Assembly: GCF_003846175.1 (NCBI RefSeq)
Contig: NZ_ML123050.1
Coordinates: 195,815-235,645 of the forward strand
DNA length: 39,831 bases
Direction: 5' to 3'
DNA from: Streptomyces sp. ADI95-17
GTDB lineage: Bacteria; Actinomycetota; Actinomycetes; Streptomycetales; Streptomycetaceae
Below, in pieces: positions 26,227-35,667 of the stretch (its first letter is position 1; each line of letters begins with the position of its first letter). Position numbers and translations under genes: made by a program. The notes beneath the pieces are model-generated. The model worked only from the letters and a program-made list of their open reading frames with translations, had not been told where the DNA came from and made no database searches.

Positions 26227-27054
26227 ATGAATCGGAGAGTGTCAGCGTCGAACCGCGTGCGGAGCGTGAGAATCCGGCAAGCCCCACCGGGTCGTCCGGC
26301 TGACCGGCGCCGATGGCCGCGGTCGCGCCGGGCAGCGGCCGTCATCGGCATCGCGGCCGTCGCGGTGGCCGCGGTGGCCGCGTTCCTGGTCGCCGACGGC
26401 GGCTCCGACGCCGGTGGTCCGCGCCCGCTGACGACGGATGAGGCGGGCCAGCTGGCGATCACACGATTCCGTAACTACCAGGCGCAGGGCCGCGCGGTGA
26501 CGATCACCGTGCCGGGCACTGCCGGCGGGCTGACTGTGACCGGGTCCGTCGACTATCGGCGCAAGGTCGGTTACGGCGTGGTGCACGGCACTGGGCGCGA
26601 CAGGTCCAGCGACGGGCTGATCCAGTGGACGCCCGCCTCGGTGCACGTCCGCCCGATGACGGACGCCCCGGCGCACGCGCCCGCGTCGCCGCCCCGTTCG
26701 GGCTGGTACGACCGTCCGCTGCTGTCGTCCGGCAGCGCGCTGGACACCTCCCTGACCATCGCGCTCGGTCTCGGCGGCGACCGGCCGGACAACGCCGAAC
26801 TGCTGCCGCAGAATGGCGCCGCCTGGTGGGGGCGGGAGCAGGTGGACGGGCGCTGGGTGGACGTCATGACCGGACCGTCCTCCCCTGACCGCACCGGTAC
26901 GGCGGGCAACGTGCGCTACTGGATCGGCTCCGACGGCACCATGTACCGGGTCCGCGTCAGCGTGGGTTCGCAGCCGGAGCCGGTAGTCATCGTTTTCGAC
27001 ACCCACAAGTACGTTCCGGTCAAGCCGGTACCCGGAACCACCCCGACCCGGTAG
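26227..27054 (+). CDS. Membrane-anchored hypothetical protein
   Basis: The frame is open from 26152, but ATG 26227 (275 residues) or GTG 26239 are the likely starts; GAAAGG at 26221 fits the GTG better. A basic cytoplasmic N-terminus precedes one membrane helix (AAAVIGIAAVAVAAVAAFLV). The rest is exported, with a repeating beta-rich pattern (GGLTVTGSVDYRRKVGYGVV, WVDVMTGPSSPDRTGTAGNV, VRYWIGSDGTMYRVRVSVG). This resembles the LppX/LprG-like or YxeA-like lipid-binding plan, but I cannot name the family. It converges on the beta-helix lipoprotein gene with only 7 nt between the stops. Confidence 0.68.
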   Translation: MNRRVSASNRVRSVRIRQAPPGRPADRRRWPRSRRAAAVIGIAAVAVAAVAAFLVADGGSDAGGPRPLTTDEAGQLAITRFRNYQAQGRAVTITVPGTAGGLTVTGSVDYRRKVGYGVVHGTGRDRSSDGLIQWTPASVHVRPMTDAPAHAPASPPRSGWYDRPLLSSGSALDTSLTIALGLGGDRPDNAELLPQNGAAWWGREQVDGRWVDVMTGPSSPDRTGTAGNVRYWIGSDGTMYRVRVSVGSQPEPVVIVFDTHKYVPVKPVPGTTPTR

Positions 27055-27061
27055 CCGCTGT

Positions 27062-28399
27062 TCAGGGCGTCTGCACCCGCGCGTACGCGGCAAGCAGGGA
27101 CGTCGGCGGCAGCCGGATGCCCTCCGTCTTCGGCAGGGCCGGGACGGGCGGGACAGCAGTGGCGTCCGCGGTGGCGGCGTCGGGGAACTGCGGCTGCGGA
27201 GCAGGCCCCGCGACCTCGGTGAACGGGATGCCACCGGGTGCCGTCGGCGCCGCCCACGTGCCGGCCGGCGAGGACGACCCGGCCGGAAGTGGGCAGGCCG
27301 CAGTCGTCGCGAGCCGGGCGGGCACGGTGGTGCGCAGATCGTTGCCCCGCAGGCAGTTGCCCCGTCCCCGCGTGGTGGTGGGGAACGTCCAGCCGACGTC
27401 GACTCCGTTGCCGGTGAACGTGTTGTCCACGATCTGGTTGCCGACCGGAGGTATGTCGGTGGTCGCGGTGATCATCAGCCCGGCGTTGCGGTTGCCGGCG
27501 ATGCGGTTGCGGATGAACCGGTTGTCGCTGCCGCCGTCGATGCCGGCGCCGATGCCCCACCCGCCGTCGGCCTGCTCCGGGGTGGCCGTCTGCTGGTTGG
27601 CGGCGATCAGGTTGCCCGCGATGACGGACCCCTTCTGCGGGAGCAGTTTCTCCTGGTGGTCGGAGTTGGTGGTGAGTCCGACCCGGTTGCCGAGCAGGCG
27701 GTTGCCGACCACGTACATGTCCTCACTGGCGTTGGTGCCTTCGTAACCGACCGCGTTGAGTTCGGCGACGTTGTCCCGCACCACGATGTTGCAGGGCTTG
27801 CACTGGCCGACATAGATCCCCGAGTCGGCGCTGCCCGACGCGTACGAGTGCTCGATGACACCGTTCTGGGCGGAGAACGCGTAGATGCCGTACAGACCGT
27901 TGCGGGTCGCGGTCACGTGGGAGACCAGGAACGACTTCAGGAGGGTGACAGACTCGTCGCCGGTGTCGTAGCCGCCGCTTCCCCCCGGCAGACCGGCGGC
28001 CGCCTTCGCCGAACCGGTGACCAGGACCCCGTTCTGCGTGTTGTTCTCCACGGTCAGGTTCTCCACGGCCACCCCGGGCGCCGAGACGACGATGCCGTTC
28101 GGCTGCCGCAACCGCCCGTCGATGACGACCTTGTCCCGGGACAAACCGCGAAGAGTGATGCGCGCCGTGTCGATCTTCACCGACTCGTGGTACACGCCCG
28201 GTGCGACCAGCACCAGGTCACCGGGCCGAGCCAAGGACACCGCATCCGAAATCGTCGGGGCATCGGCAGGTACTCCGATCGTCACATGCGCACCGGCCGG
28301 ACGCCGGCCTGCGCCCGATCCGCCATCGCCGCCGCAGCCTGCCACCAGTGTCAGCGTGCCCACTACCGCCGCCAACACGCGAAGAGCTAATCGAGGCAT
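27062..28399 (-). CDS. Right-handed parallel beta-helix lipoprotein (NosD-like)
   Basis: I take ATG 28399 as the start because it gives a proper lipoprotein signal: MPRLALRVLAAVVGTLTLVA then GC with Cys22 in the LVAGC lipobox. The mature part (about 424 residues) is a parallel beta-helix built of short rungs, with repeated N-x-x-x-G and NR-x-x-GN turns (VVGNRLLGNRVGLTTNSD, RNRIAGNRNAGLMITATT, IVDNTFTGNGVDVGW). It begins with PTISDAVSLARPGDLVLVAP, the usual entry of NosD/pectate-lyase-like folds. Such proteins bind or cleave polysaccharides; no catalytic triad is evident. It is divergent from the DyP gene, with an 87-nt shared promoter region. Confidence 0.85.
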   Translation of the reverse strand: MPRLALRVLAAVVGTLTLVAGCGGDGGSGAGRRPAGAHVTIGVPADAPTISDAVSLARPGDLVLVAPGVYHESVKIDTARITLRGLSRDKVVIDGRLRQPNGIVVSAPGVAVENLTVENNTQNGVLVTGSAKAAAGLPGGSGGYDTGDESVTLLKSFLVSHVTATRNGLYGIYAFSAQNGVIEHSYASGSADSGIYVGQCKPCNIVVRDNVAELNAVGYEGTNASEDMYVVGNRLLGNRVGLTTNSDHQEKLLPQKGSVIAGNLIAANQQTATPEQADGGWGIGAGIDGGSDNRFIRNRIAGNRNAGLMITATTDIPPVGNQIVDNTFTGNGVDVGWTFPTTTRGRGNCLRGNDLRTTVPARLATTAACPLPAGSSSPAGTWAAPTAPGGIPFTEVAGPAPQPQFPDAATADATAVPPVPALPKTEGIRLPPTSLLAAYARVQTP

Positions 28400-28486
28400 G
28401 ATCCCAGTCTGGCATGACTCCCAATTCCACGCCAGAATCGTGAGGTTGACCGGCACACGCGATTCGGGTGTGGCACTCTGCACCCC

Positions 28487-29644
28487 ATGCGCCGAGCCGA
28501 TCACCACCCGTCACGCCGCACGTTCCTCGATGTCACCGGCGCCATGATGGCCGCCGGTCTGATCGCCGGGTGCACATCGGACTCCACCCAGCCAGGCCGG
28601 CACGCCCCTACCCCGGGGGCCGTGCCAATGCCGGTTCCGGCGACGGGCCGCCATCAGGCAGGCATCACGCTCCCCCAGCCGGCCCAGCCCAACCTGCTCG
28701 CCGTGGTTGCCGACCTCGGTGCCACCGTGGCTCCCGGCCCGCTCCTGGCCGAACTCGGCCAGGCGATCCGCGCACTCACAGCGGGGACCGATACACGGCT
28801 GCTGGGCCTGCCGCCAGGCGACCTCACTGTGACCGTCGGCGTGGGCCCCCGGCTGGTACGCACGGCCGGTGCCTCGCTGCCCGGCGCGGCCGACCTCCCG
28901 CGATTCTCCCGCGAGCGGATCGCCCCGCAAGCACGCGGCGGTGACCTGCTGATACAGATCTGCGCCAGCGACGCGCTGCTCCTACCGGTCGTCGCCGCCG
29001 TGCTTCTGGACCAGGCCGGTGACCGCATCCGCGAACGCTGGCGCCAGTCCGCACGCCGCGGTACGAACGTGTCCGTCGGCAACGGCCTTACCGCGCCCCG
29101 CAACCCGCTCGGTTTCATCGATGGCATCGTAGGCCCGCACACGACCGCCGAACAGCAACGCGACCTGTGGCTGGCGGGGCCCCCTGCGGTCGCCGGCGGC
29201 ACCCTTGCCGTACTGCGGCGTATGGAACTCGACCTGCCGCGGTTCGCCGCCCTGTCCCTAGCCGAACAGGAAGCGGTCTTCGGGCGGCGCCGGGCCAGCG
29301 GCGTCCCCCTCTCCGGCGGCACCGCCGCCTCGGGCCCGGAGCTCGGAGCCAAGACACCGGATGGGCGCTACCTCGTCCCCGCGGACGCCCACGCGCGCAG
29401 AGCGCACGCCACCGTGGTCGGGGTCGGGCTCATGCTCCGCCGCTCCTACAGCACCGACGAGCCTGCCCCCGGCCTGCTCTTCATCAGCTTCCAGAACGAC
29501 CTGCGGACCTTCACCGCCACCCTCACCCACATGGACACCTCCGACGCACTGCTGCCCTTCACCACCACAACCGCCAGCGCGACATTCCTGATCCTCCCCG
29601 GCTTCGACCGGCAACACCCGCTCGGAGCCCAGCTGTTCGACTGA
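28487..29644 (+). CDS. Tat-exported DyP-type haem peroxidase
   Basis: The 385-residue protein starts at ATG 28487; no good ribosome site is seen. A Tat signal SRRTFLDVTG (residues 9-18) is followed by a hydrophobic stretch ending in LIAGC, so it may be a Tat lipoprotein with Cys29. The DyP signature GFIDGIVGP contains the distal catalytic Asp. The proximal haem His lies in VPADAHARRAH, and Arg of MLRRSYS completes the active site. DyP enzymes oxidise dyes, lignin-like phenols and metals using peroxide. It stands divergent from the beta-helix lipoprotein, which suggests joint action on extracellular polymers. The frame is intact. Confidence 0.93.
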   Translation: MRRADHHPSRRTFLDVTGAMMAAGLIAGCTSDSTQPGRHAPTPGAVPMPVPATGRHQAGITLPQPAQPNLLAVVADLGATVAPGPLLAELGQAIRALTAGTDTRLLGLPPGDLTVTVGVGPRLVRTAGASLPGAADLPRFSRERIAPQARGGDLLIQICASDALLLPVVAAVLLDQAGDRIRERWRQSARRGTNVSVGNGLTAPRNPLGFIDGIVGPHTTAEQQRDLWLAGPPAVAGGTLAVLRRMELDLPRFAALSLAEQEAVFGRRRASGVPLSGGTAASGPELGAKTPDGRYLVPADAHARRAHATVVGVGLMLRRSYSTDEPAPGLLFISFQNDLRTFTATLTHMDTSDALLPFTTTTASATFLILPGFDRQHPLGAQLFD

Positions 29645-29899
29645 TCACGCTCAACTTGAGGGCGGGGCACCGCAATGCATCACTGCCTGTCGATTTGCAT
29701 GCGTCGACGCACAGCTGACTGTCCTGGCATCGCCAGTCGCCCGGCCCACAGGGGTTCGTTCTCGGCTACACAACGACCGCGCCGGTGGCCATCGCGGCGG
29801 GCGTGGCCGTGTTTGGCGGACACTGCGCGCATTTGCCTGATGGGGAACGCGACCGTGGTCCCACCCAAAACGCGCCGGTGTCCGTGCCGTCGGGTGCGG

Positions 29900-29967
29900 G
29901 TGCCCTGACAGGACGGGGCTCTCAGTTGTCCCCGTGGTCACTCCGCACGTCCTGCGGAGACAGCCCC
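29900..29967. repeat. Structured 68-nt repeat, copy A
   Basis: This segment is about three-quarters identical to 39506-39573 and shares the first 17 bases exactly (GTGCCCTGACAGGACGG) plus the core GGTCACTCCGCACGTCC with one change. On the minus strand both copies can fold into a hairpin whose outer pairs differ but remain complementary. The surrounding 29645-30157 holds no gene I can support. Confidence 0.55.
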
Positions 29968-30157
29968 GCCCCGGGTGCTTCCTGGGTGATGACTGGGTTC
30001 GCTCCCCTCCGGACAGCCCCGCACGGCCCTCGCGCATCGCCGATGCCGAGGACTCAAAGACTGCGAGTCGAGGTTGGGGCACCGCGGGGGATGAGGGCCG
30101 GGGCGGGGCGTCCTGTTTCTCCTCCCCCGCGGCGGGTCGGGTGTTTCGGTGAACGGG

Positions 30158-30960
<803 letters not shown>

Positions 30961-31095
30961 ACATGCCGTGGAACACCGGCAACGGGGGCAGGGGCGCGCC
31001 GGCTCTCTCCCGAGCAGGGGCCCCGGGCTCGGGGCGCGTACTCGGCGGCACCCGGTCATCCGGCTCACCCCGCGTGCAAGGGGCGCATCGACTGC

Positions 31096-31122
31096 GGGCC
31101 GGGACGCAACTCGTCCCGGCCC
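31096..31122 (-). terminator. Hairpin terminator after the FAD monooxygenase gene
   Basis: A perfect 11-bp stem (GGGCCGGGACG with CGTCCCGGCCC) and a 5-nt loop lie 65 nt after the monooxygenase stop on the minus strand. Confidence 0.75.
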
Positions 31123-31186
31123 GAACACTTCGTGATCGGGGGCGTGTTCACTCGCCCCGCCCGCTCCCCCTGTCCGCGGGGACCCG

Positions 31187-32707
31187 CTAGCTCTGAGGGT
31201 GGCCGAGCCAGCGGGTCGCGGCCTGTTGGAACGCCTCAGGATTGGCGTCGGTGTCTGCCCACGCCACGATGCCGTCCGGCCGGATGAACAGTGCGGTCAA
31301 TCCGAGGTCGTTGCGCACCGGTCCGGCAGCGTACCGGATCCGCCCTTCCCACCCCTTGGCCACGTTCTGCAGCGCGCGGTCGGCGGTGAAGTCGAGGAGC
31401 ACGCCCTGTCCCCGGCGCAGCAGTTCGCCAAGGCGGGTGCCGTCCGTGAAGCGGAAGTCGGGGGCGGTGCGGCCGACCAGCGGCTGCTCGCTGCCCAGGT
31501 CGTAGCGGTGGAACAGCCCCGACGTCTGCTGGTAGACGTGGGTCACCCCGTCGCGAGTGCCCATCAGGTCGAACACCAGTTTGCGCAGCGCGGGGGCGTT
31601 GGGCCCTGGCTTCGTGGTCGCCACCTGGGCCCGCGACCAGTTCAGGATCGCGGCACCGACGGGGTGGCGCTCGTCGGTGTAGGTGTCGAGCAGTCCATCA
31701 GGCGCGGTGCCGTGCACGGTCGCCGCGAGCTTCCAGCCGAGGTTGACGGCGTCGCCGATGCCAAGGTTGAGGCCCTGACCGCCGAGCGGGGAGTGGATGT
31801 GCGCGGCATCCCCGGCGAGCAGCACGCGCCCCTTGCGGTAGCTGGTCACCTGCATCGCACGGTCGGTGAAGCTGGAGGCGAGCTGAACGTCGGTGAGCGT
31901 CACGTCGGTGCCGGAGATGCGACGCAGGACCGCCTGCAGATGCTCGCGCGTCAGCGGCTGCGAGCGGTCGAAGGTGCCGTCGTCGAAGTCATTCATGCCC
32001 AGGTGGCCTTCGAAGGGCGTGCGCAGATACATGCCGGTCGGTGTCAGGTTGAAGCCAAGCGGCAACTGCTGGGGATCGGCGAAGGTGACCTTGGCGACGT
32101 AACCGGTGAACAGCGGCTCGGTGCCGACGAAGTCGAAGCCCATGAGCTCGCGCACCGCGCTGCGCCCGCCGTCGCATCCCACCAGCCAGCGTCCCCGGTA
32201 TTCCTGGCCGCCGGCGGTGGCTGTGACGCCTTCGTCGTTCTGCGTCACAGCGGTGACGGGAACGCCGCGGATGATCTCCATGCCGAGGGCAGCGGCCCGC
32301 TCGGCCACCACTGTCGCGACTGCTTCCAGGCTCGTCATGAAGCCTTCCATCGCCGGGCTGGGCAGCCGGAATGGAAGTGCGGACGCGTCGATGCCGGCCG
32401 CGTCCAGGCCCATGCCCGCGAAATGGGACACGTCGCGGGGAGCAGGTGCCTCGCTCGTGTCGGGGTCGGCGCCGACCTCCTTCTCGTCGGCTCCCGAGGC
32501 ATCCATTATCGCTTCGAGCAGGCCGCGGCGGTAGAACGTTTCGGCGGAGCCGGCGTTCAAGCCTCGCAGGCCGAGCGGGAGTGCCTTCACGGGCGAGGAC
32601 AGTTCCCGGTCGCGCTCAAGCACCAGGACCGAGCAGCCGGACAGAGCCAGTTCGCCGGCCAGGAACAGGCCGACCGGGCCGCCGCCCGCGATTACTACGT
32701 CATGCAT
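31187..32707 (-). CDS. FAD-dependent aromatic monooxygenase (PHBH/PheA-TfdB class)
   Basis: The 506-residue protein starts at ATG 32707 with AAAGGA 6 nt upstream. The N-terminal FAD-binding Rossmann motif is VVIAGGGPVGLFLAGELA (residues 4-21). The DG motif is VGCDGGRSAVRELMG (about 173-187). The second FAD motif is GRVLLAGDAAHIHSPLGGQG (about 282-301), followed by NLGIGDAVNLGWKLA. A C-terminal thioredoxin-like domain (residues 400-506) is typical of the phenol hydroxylase and rifampicin/polyketide hydroxylase class. It would use NAD(P)H and oxygen to hydroxylate an aromatic compound or antibiotic. It follows the TetR gene by 45 nt on the same strand, so TetR probably controls it. Confidence 0.9.
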   Translation of the reverse strand: MHDVVIAGGGPVGLFLAGELALSGCSVLVLERDRELSSPVKALPLGLRGLNAGSAETFYRRGLLEAIMDASGADEKEVGADPDTSEAPAPRDVSHFAGMGLDAAGIDASALPFRLPSPAMEGFMTSLEAVATVVAERAAALGMEIIRGVPVTAVTQNDEGVTATAGGQEYRGRWLVGCDGGRSAVRELMGFDFVGTEPLFTGYVAKVTFADPQQLPLGFNLTPTGMYLRTPFEGHLGMNDFDDGTFDRSQPLTREHLQAVLRRISGTDVTLTDVQLASSFTDRAMQVTSYRKGRVLLAGDAAHIHSPLGGQGLNLGIGDAVNLGWKLAATVHGTAPDGLLDTYTDERHPVGAAILNWSRAQVATTKPGPNAPALRKLVFDLMGTRDGVTHVYQQTSGLFHRYDLGSEQPLVGRTAPDFRFTDGTRLGELLRRGQGVLLDFTADRALQNVAKGWEGRIRYAAGPVRNDLGLTALFIRPDGIVAWADTDANPEAFQQAATRWLGHPQS

Positions 32708-32752
32708 GAGAGTTCCTTTCTCAAACGAAACAGGGGCTGCCCGGCCGGATGG

Positions 32753-33451
32753 TCAGCTCAGGTTGGTGAGGCCGTCGAGGACGACGGCGATGCCGGTGAG
32801 GAACTGCTCGCGGTCGTCGTGCTCTCTGATCTGGCCGACGATGGCGTGCATGAACGGGTAGTCCTCGGGGTCGAGTGCCTGCCACGCGGCCGAGGCCGCG
32901 TCGAAGAACTCCTCGCGATCCGCATCGGGGGCGATCCCTGAGGTGTCCCCCTCGACGCGGGCGTTCTGGCTGACCGCGCCGAGGATGTAGTGCACGAGCG
33001 TCGAGGCCGCGTCGAACCAGCGGGGTTGCGGAACGCCCAGGGCTCCTACCTGCTGGCCGAGCCTTTCGAAGATCCCCACCGTTACCGGGCCGACCGGGTT
33101 GCGGATGATCTGGAGGGTCAGCCGCGTGGCGAGCCACTGGTGCTCGGCGATGGCGTCGAACAGAGCCAGCGCGACGGCGCGGATCTCGTCCTCGGGCGAG
33201 GCCGCGGCCCGGGCGGGCTTGGTGGCCAGGGCGGCAGTGATGACGGTTTCCGTCGCCGTGTCCAGCAACTCGTTCCGGTTGCCGACGTGGTAGTAGATCG
33301 CCCCCGACCCGGTGGCCAGGCGATCGGTCATCGCCCGGACGGTCAGCGCGCTCTCACCACCGGTATCGAGCAGGTCGATCGCGGTGTCGATGATCTGCTC
33401 TTGAGAGAGCACCTGGTTACGCCGGTGAGTCCGGCGTGCTCGTGTTGGCAT
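32753..33451 (-). CDS. TetR-family regulator of the monooxygenase gene
   Basis: The protein has 232 residues from ATG 33451 (PTRARRTHRRNQVLSQEQII) or 238 from ATG 33469; neither has a clear ribosome site, so it may be leaderless. The N-terminal helix-turn-helix is ALTVRAMTDRLATGSGAIYY followed by HVGNRNELLD, as in the TetR class with a TetR-C ligand domain. The remaining helices should bind a small molecule and form the dimer. It is the first gene of a two-gene operon with the FAD monooxygenase, a common arrangement for drug-inducible inactivation. Confidence 0.88.
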   Translation of the reverse strand: MPTRARRTHRRNQVLSQEQIIDTAIDLLDTGGESALTVRAMTDRLATGSGAIYYHVGNRNELLDTATETVITAALATKPARAAASPEDEIRAVALALFDAIAEHQWLATRLTLQIIRNPVGPVTVGIFERLGQQVGALGVPQPRWFDAASTLVHYILGAVSQNARVEGDTSGIAPDADREEFFDAASAAWQALDPEDYPFMHAIVGQIREHDDREQFLTGIAVVLDGLTNLS

Positions 33452-33452
33452 G

Positions 33453-33488
33453 TGCCAAATATGACTCATTTGGAGCGCTGTGCCAAAT
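33453..33488. promoter_or_regulatory. Repeated TGCCAAAT and inverted CCAAAT sites, candidate TetR operator
   Basis: TGCCAAAT occurs at 33453-33460 and again at 33481-33488. CCAAAT (33455-33460) and ATTTGG (33468-33473) form an inverted repeat with a 7-bp centre that covers the TetR start region. A related CACCAAAT lies near 33535. This pattern is what autoregulation would require. Confidence 0.5.
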
Positions 33489-33584
33489 TAGAGCAGTGAA
33501 CTATATTGGAGTATCGTTCTATTTTAGATCAGCGCACCAAATGGGGTGGTGCGGCGCGCCGCCCCTGCTCACGAAGGCGGCATC

Positions 33585-34335
33585 ATGCCCCCGTCACGAT
33601 CATTGGCGCAGGGCTCGGCGAACTCACGCCGGCCCGCGTCCTGCACATCCACGGCATCCCGGCCGAGGTCTACGAGGCGGAAGCCTCGCCTGCGGCGCGG
33701 GCTCAGGGCGGGATGCTCGACATCCACGACTACAACGGGCAGCACGCCCTTCAGGCAGCCCCGATGGCGCAGTTCCGCGCCATCGTCCTGGATGGCCGCC
33801 AGGCGATGAGTGTCCTGGGGCAGGACGGCAGCGTCCTGTTCGAGAAGGCCGACGACGGCACCGGCGGTCGGCCGGAAGCGCAGCGCGCGGACCTGCGACA
33901 GATACCGCTCGCCGCGCTGCCGCACGACACAGTCCGGCGGGGCCGCAACGCCACCGGCGCCCGCCTCTTGGGCGGCGGCCGGCATGAAGTGACCTTCACC
34001 GACGGCAGCAGCGTCACCACGAGGGTGCTCATCGGCGCGGACGGCACCTGATCACGGATACGGCCGCTGCTGTCAAAGGCGATACCCGAGTACGCCGGCA
34101 CGTCGTTCGTCGAGACCTACCCGTTCAACGCCGACACACAGCACCCGGCTGCCTGTCCTGCGCCCACACTACGCCCTGCCCAAGCGGCACCTGCGGGAGC
34201 GGACGCCCGGGGTGACCCTGGTCGGCGACGCCGCCCACCTGCTGGCCCCCAACGGCGAAGGCGCCAACTGGGCCATGTACGAAGGCGCGGAACTGGGCAA
34301 GGCCCTCGCCGCCCACCCCGACTTCGCCGGGTCGG
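33585..34335 (+). pseudogene. TetX-like FAD monooxygenase, broken
   Basis: The start region (ATG 33585) needs a one-base shift. Then comes VTIIGAGLGELTPARVLHIH, EVYEAEASPAARAQGGMLDI and ADDGTGGRPEAQRADLRQIP, the FAD-binding N-terminal half of TetX-like tetracycline-type monooxygenases. At LIGADGT a TGA (34049-34051) replaces the usual Trp, and the frame continues SRIRPLLSKAIPEYAGTSFV. The middle of the protein is deleted. The second FAD motif survives as GVTLVGDAAHLLAPNGEGAN, followed by MYEGAELGKALAAHPD before sequence identity is lost. It is divergent from TetR, so it may once have been another target of that regulator. Confidence 0.8.
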
Positions 34336-34414
34336 CTTGGTCGCCGCTGGAGCCCGCGACTCCTGCCGCCTCTGGTCCCGCCTGCATCCAGGACCAAAGG
34401 CAGCAGATGTCCGG

Positions 34415-34717
34415 TCAGACGGTGGTGGCCACCCAACCGACGGTTTCGGTCGTGTGGGTGCCGTCGCTGCGGACGTTGGCGTTGACGTTGACCTCGTTGA
34501 AGCGGATGAGGAATCCGCTGGGGGTGACGTCGTGGAGGCGGATGCCAGGCGTCTCCGTGCCGTTGAACGTCTGGGTCTGGGCCAGCACGATCACCTGGGA
34601 TCCGCTGGGGAACGGGGTGGGGAAGTTGACGCGGGTGAAAGTGGAGGTGTTTCCCCCGCGTGTCTCGATGGGCTGGTTCGACGAAAGGTTGAGCTTTCCG
34701 GTCTGGACCATGGACAT
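34415..34717 (-). CDS. H-type-lectin-like small protein
   Basis: I take ATG 34717, 6 nt after AAGGAGT, as the start; the longer frame to 34816 has no site. The 100-residue protein has no signal peptide or membrane segment. It begins SMVQTGKLNLSSNQPIETRG. The sequence FPTPFPSGSQVIVLAQTQTF and GIRLHDVTPSGFLIRFNEV fits the H-type lectin (PF09458) beta-sandwich, in which such strands form a hexameric sugar-binding ring. In animals and Dictyostelium the fold binds GalNAc. A stand-alone bacterial version may bind glycans or serve as a multimeric scaffold. It lies right after the TetX-like relic, tail to tail. Confidence 0.7.
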   Translation of the reverse strand: MSMVQTGKLNLSSNQPIETRGGNTSTFTRVNFPTPFPSGSQVIVLAQTQTFNGTETPGIRLHDVTPSGFLIRFNEVNVNANVRSDGTHTTETVGWVATTV

Positions 34718-34897
34718 GTGTGACTCCTTGCGTCCTTGCGGCTTCGGATTGCCGACGTCTTGGACAGCGGCCGCAGGGGTTCTTCCCTGGGTGGTATTCA
34801 CCCATTCGCCCGCCACTCCATGGGATGATCGCTAATCAGCCAATGCGAGTGCAATTGACCCAAACACGTACTGGCACCTGCAGGCCCACCTCGACAG

Positions 34898-34917
34898 CCC
34901 GCCGCCCTCACGGCGGG
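34898..34917. terminator. Short GC hairpin
   Basis: CCCGCCG and CGGCGGG form a perfect 7-bp stem around a 6-nt loop. It lies between the H-type-lectin-like gene and the HNH relic and could end transcription from the latter. The rest of 34718-35111 shows no gene. Confidence 0.45.
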
Positions 34918-35111
34918 TCCAGGGGCCGTTCCGCGAAGTCATGCTGGGGCGGAGGCTCTCAAGTGGTGATGAGCCGAGGAGCCGAGGCCAACGTCCCGCC
35001 GCGGCGCACAGCGGGCGGCGCCGCTGCTCAGTGGGCACCGGCCTGTCCACCGGCCAGCGGTCTACCGGGCGCGGGGCTCCCGATCGGTGCCGCCGTGTGG
35101 GGTCAGGCATC

Positions 35112-35618
35112 TCAGGTGTCGAGCATCCGGGACAGGGCTTCGGCCTCGGCCGGATTCGCGGTGAGGTGGTAGCTGGCCTTCACACTGATCCAGGCGCGGC
35201 TGTAGGTGCACCAGTACGACTGCAGTGACGGCTTCCAGCAGCCGGGGGCCGTTGGCGAAAGCATGCCGCTCGGACGTTGCGATGTGCCGGAGCGCCAGGC
35301 TTCCTTGAGGGGGACGACGTGGTCGATGTCGACGCGGGAGGCGGAGTCGACGGTGAGGCCGTCGTACTCGGAGCACCAGGTACCGGACACAGCGCGGCAC
35401 TGATCGTCCTGGACCACGTCCTGACCGTCCCGTTGGAGCACGACCTCGCGGTCGTCGCAGGTGCCGTACTGGGTGATCCAGTGCGGGAACTTCGCCCGGG
35501 AGTAACCGGGGATGTCGTCCTCGTCGGCCACGGCCAAGCCCGCCAGGAGCTCACGGGCCTTCACCGCATCCGGCGGTTCGGGGAGTTCGCGGAGGGATGG
35601 TGCCAGACGGGCGGGTGC
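35112..35618 (-). pseudogene. Secreted HNH nuclease (DUF1524/GmrSD C-terminal type), deleted
   Basis: The minus-strand frame reads ARLAPSLRELPEPPDAVKAR, DDIPGYSRAKFPHWITQYGT, CDDREVVLQRDGQDVVQDDQ and VDIDHVVPLKEAW. DHVVPLK is the histidine metal motif of the HNH fold in this family of exported actinomycete nucleases. Then a frameshift and a loss of about 25 codons remove the usual NxxxGxxxP part that carries the Asn. The sequence resumes WKPSLQSYWCTYSRAWISVK and ends at 35112. The signal-peptide end is also missing. The product should be inactive. Confidence 0.75.
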
Positions 35619-35667
35619 CTGAGGGCGGGAGTGTGGGGGGCCGCGGTGGCGGTGGTGGGGGCCCGAG

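Noticed and set aside
31199..32941. 580-codon frame opposite the FAD monooxygenase
   Set aside because: Antisense of a gene with clear FAD motifs.
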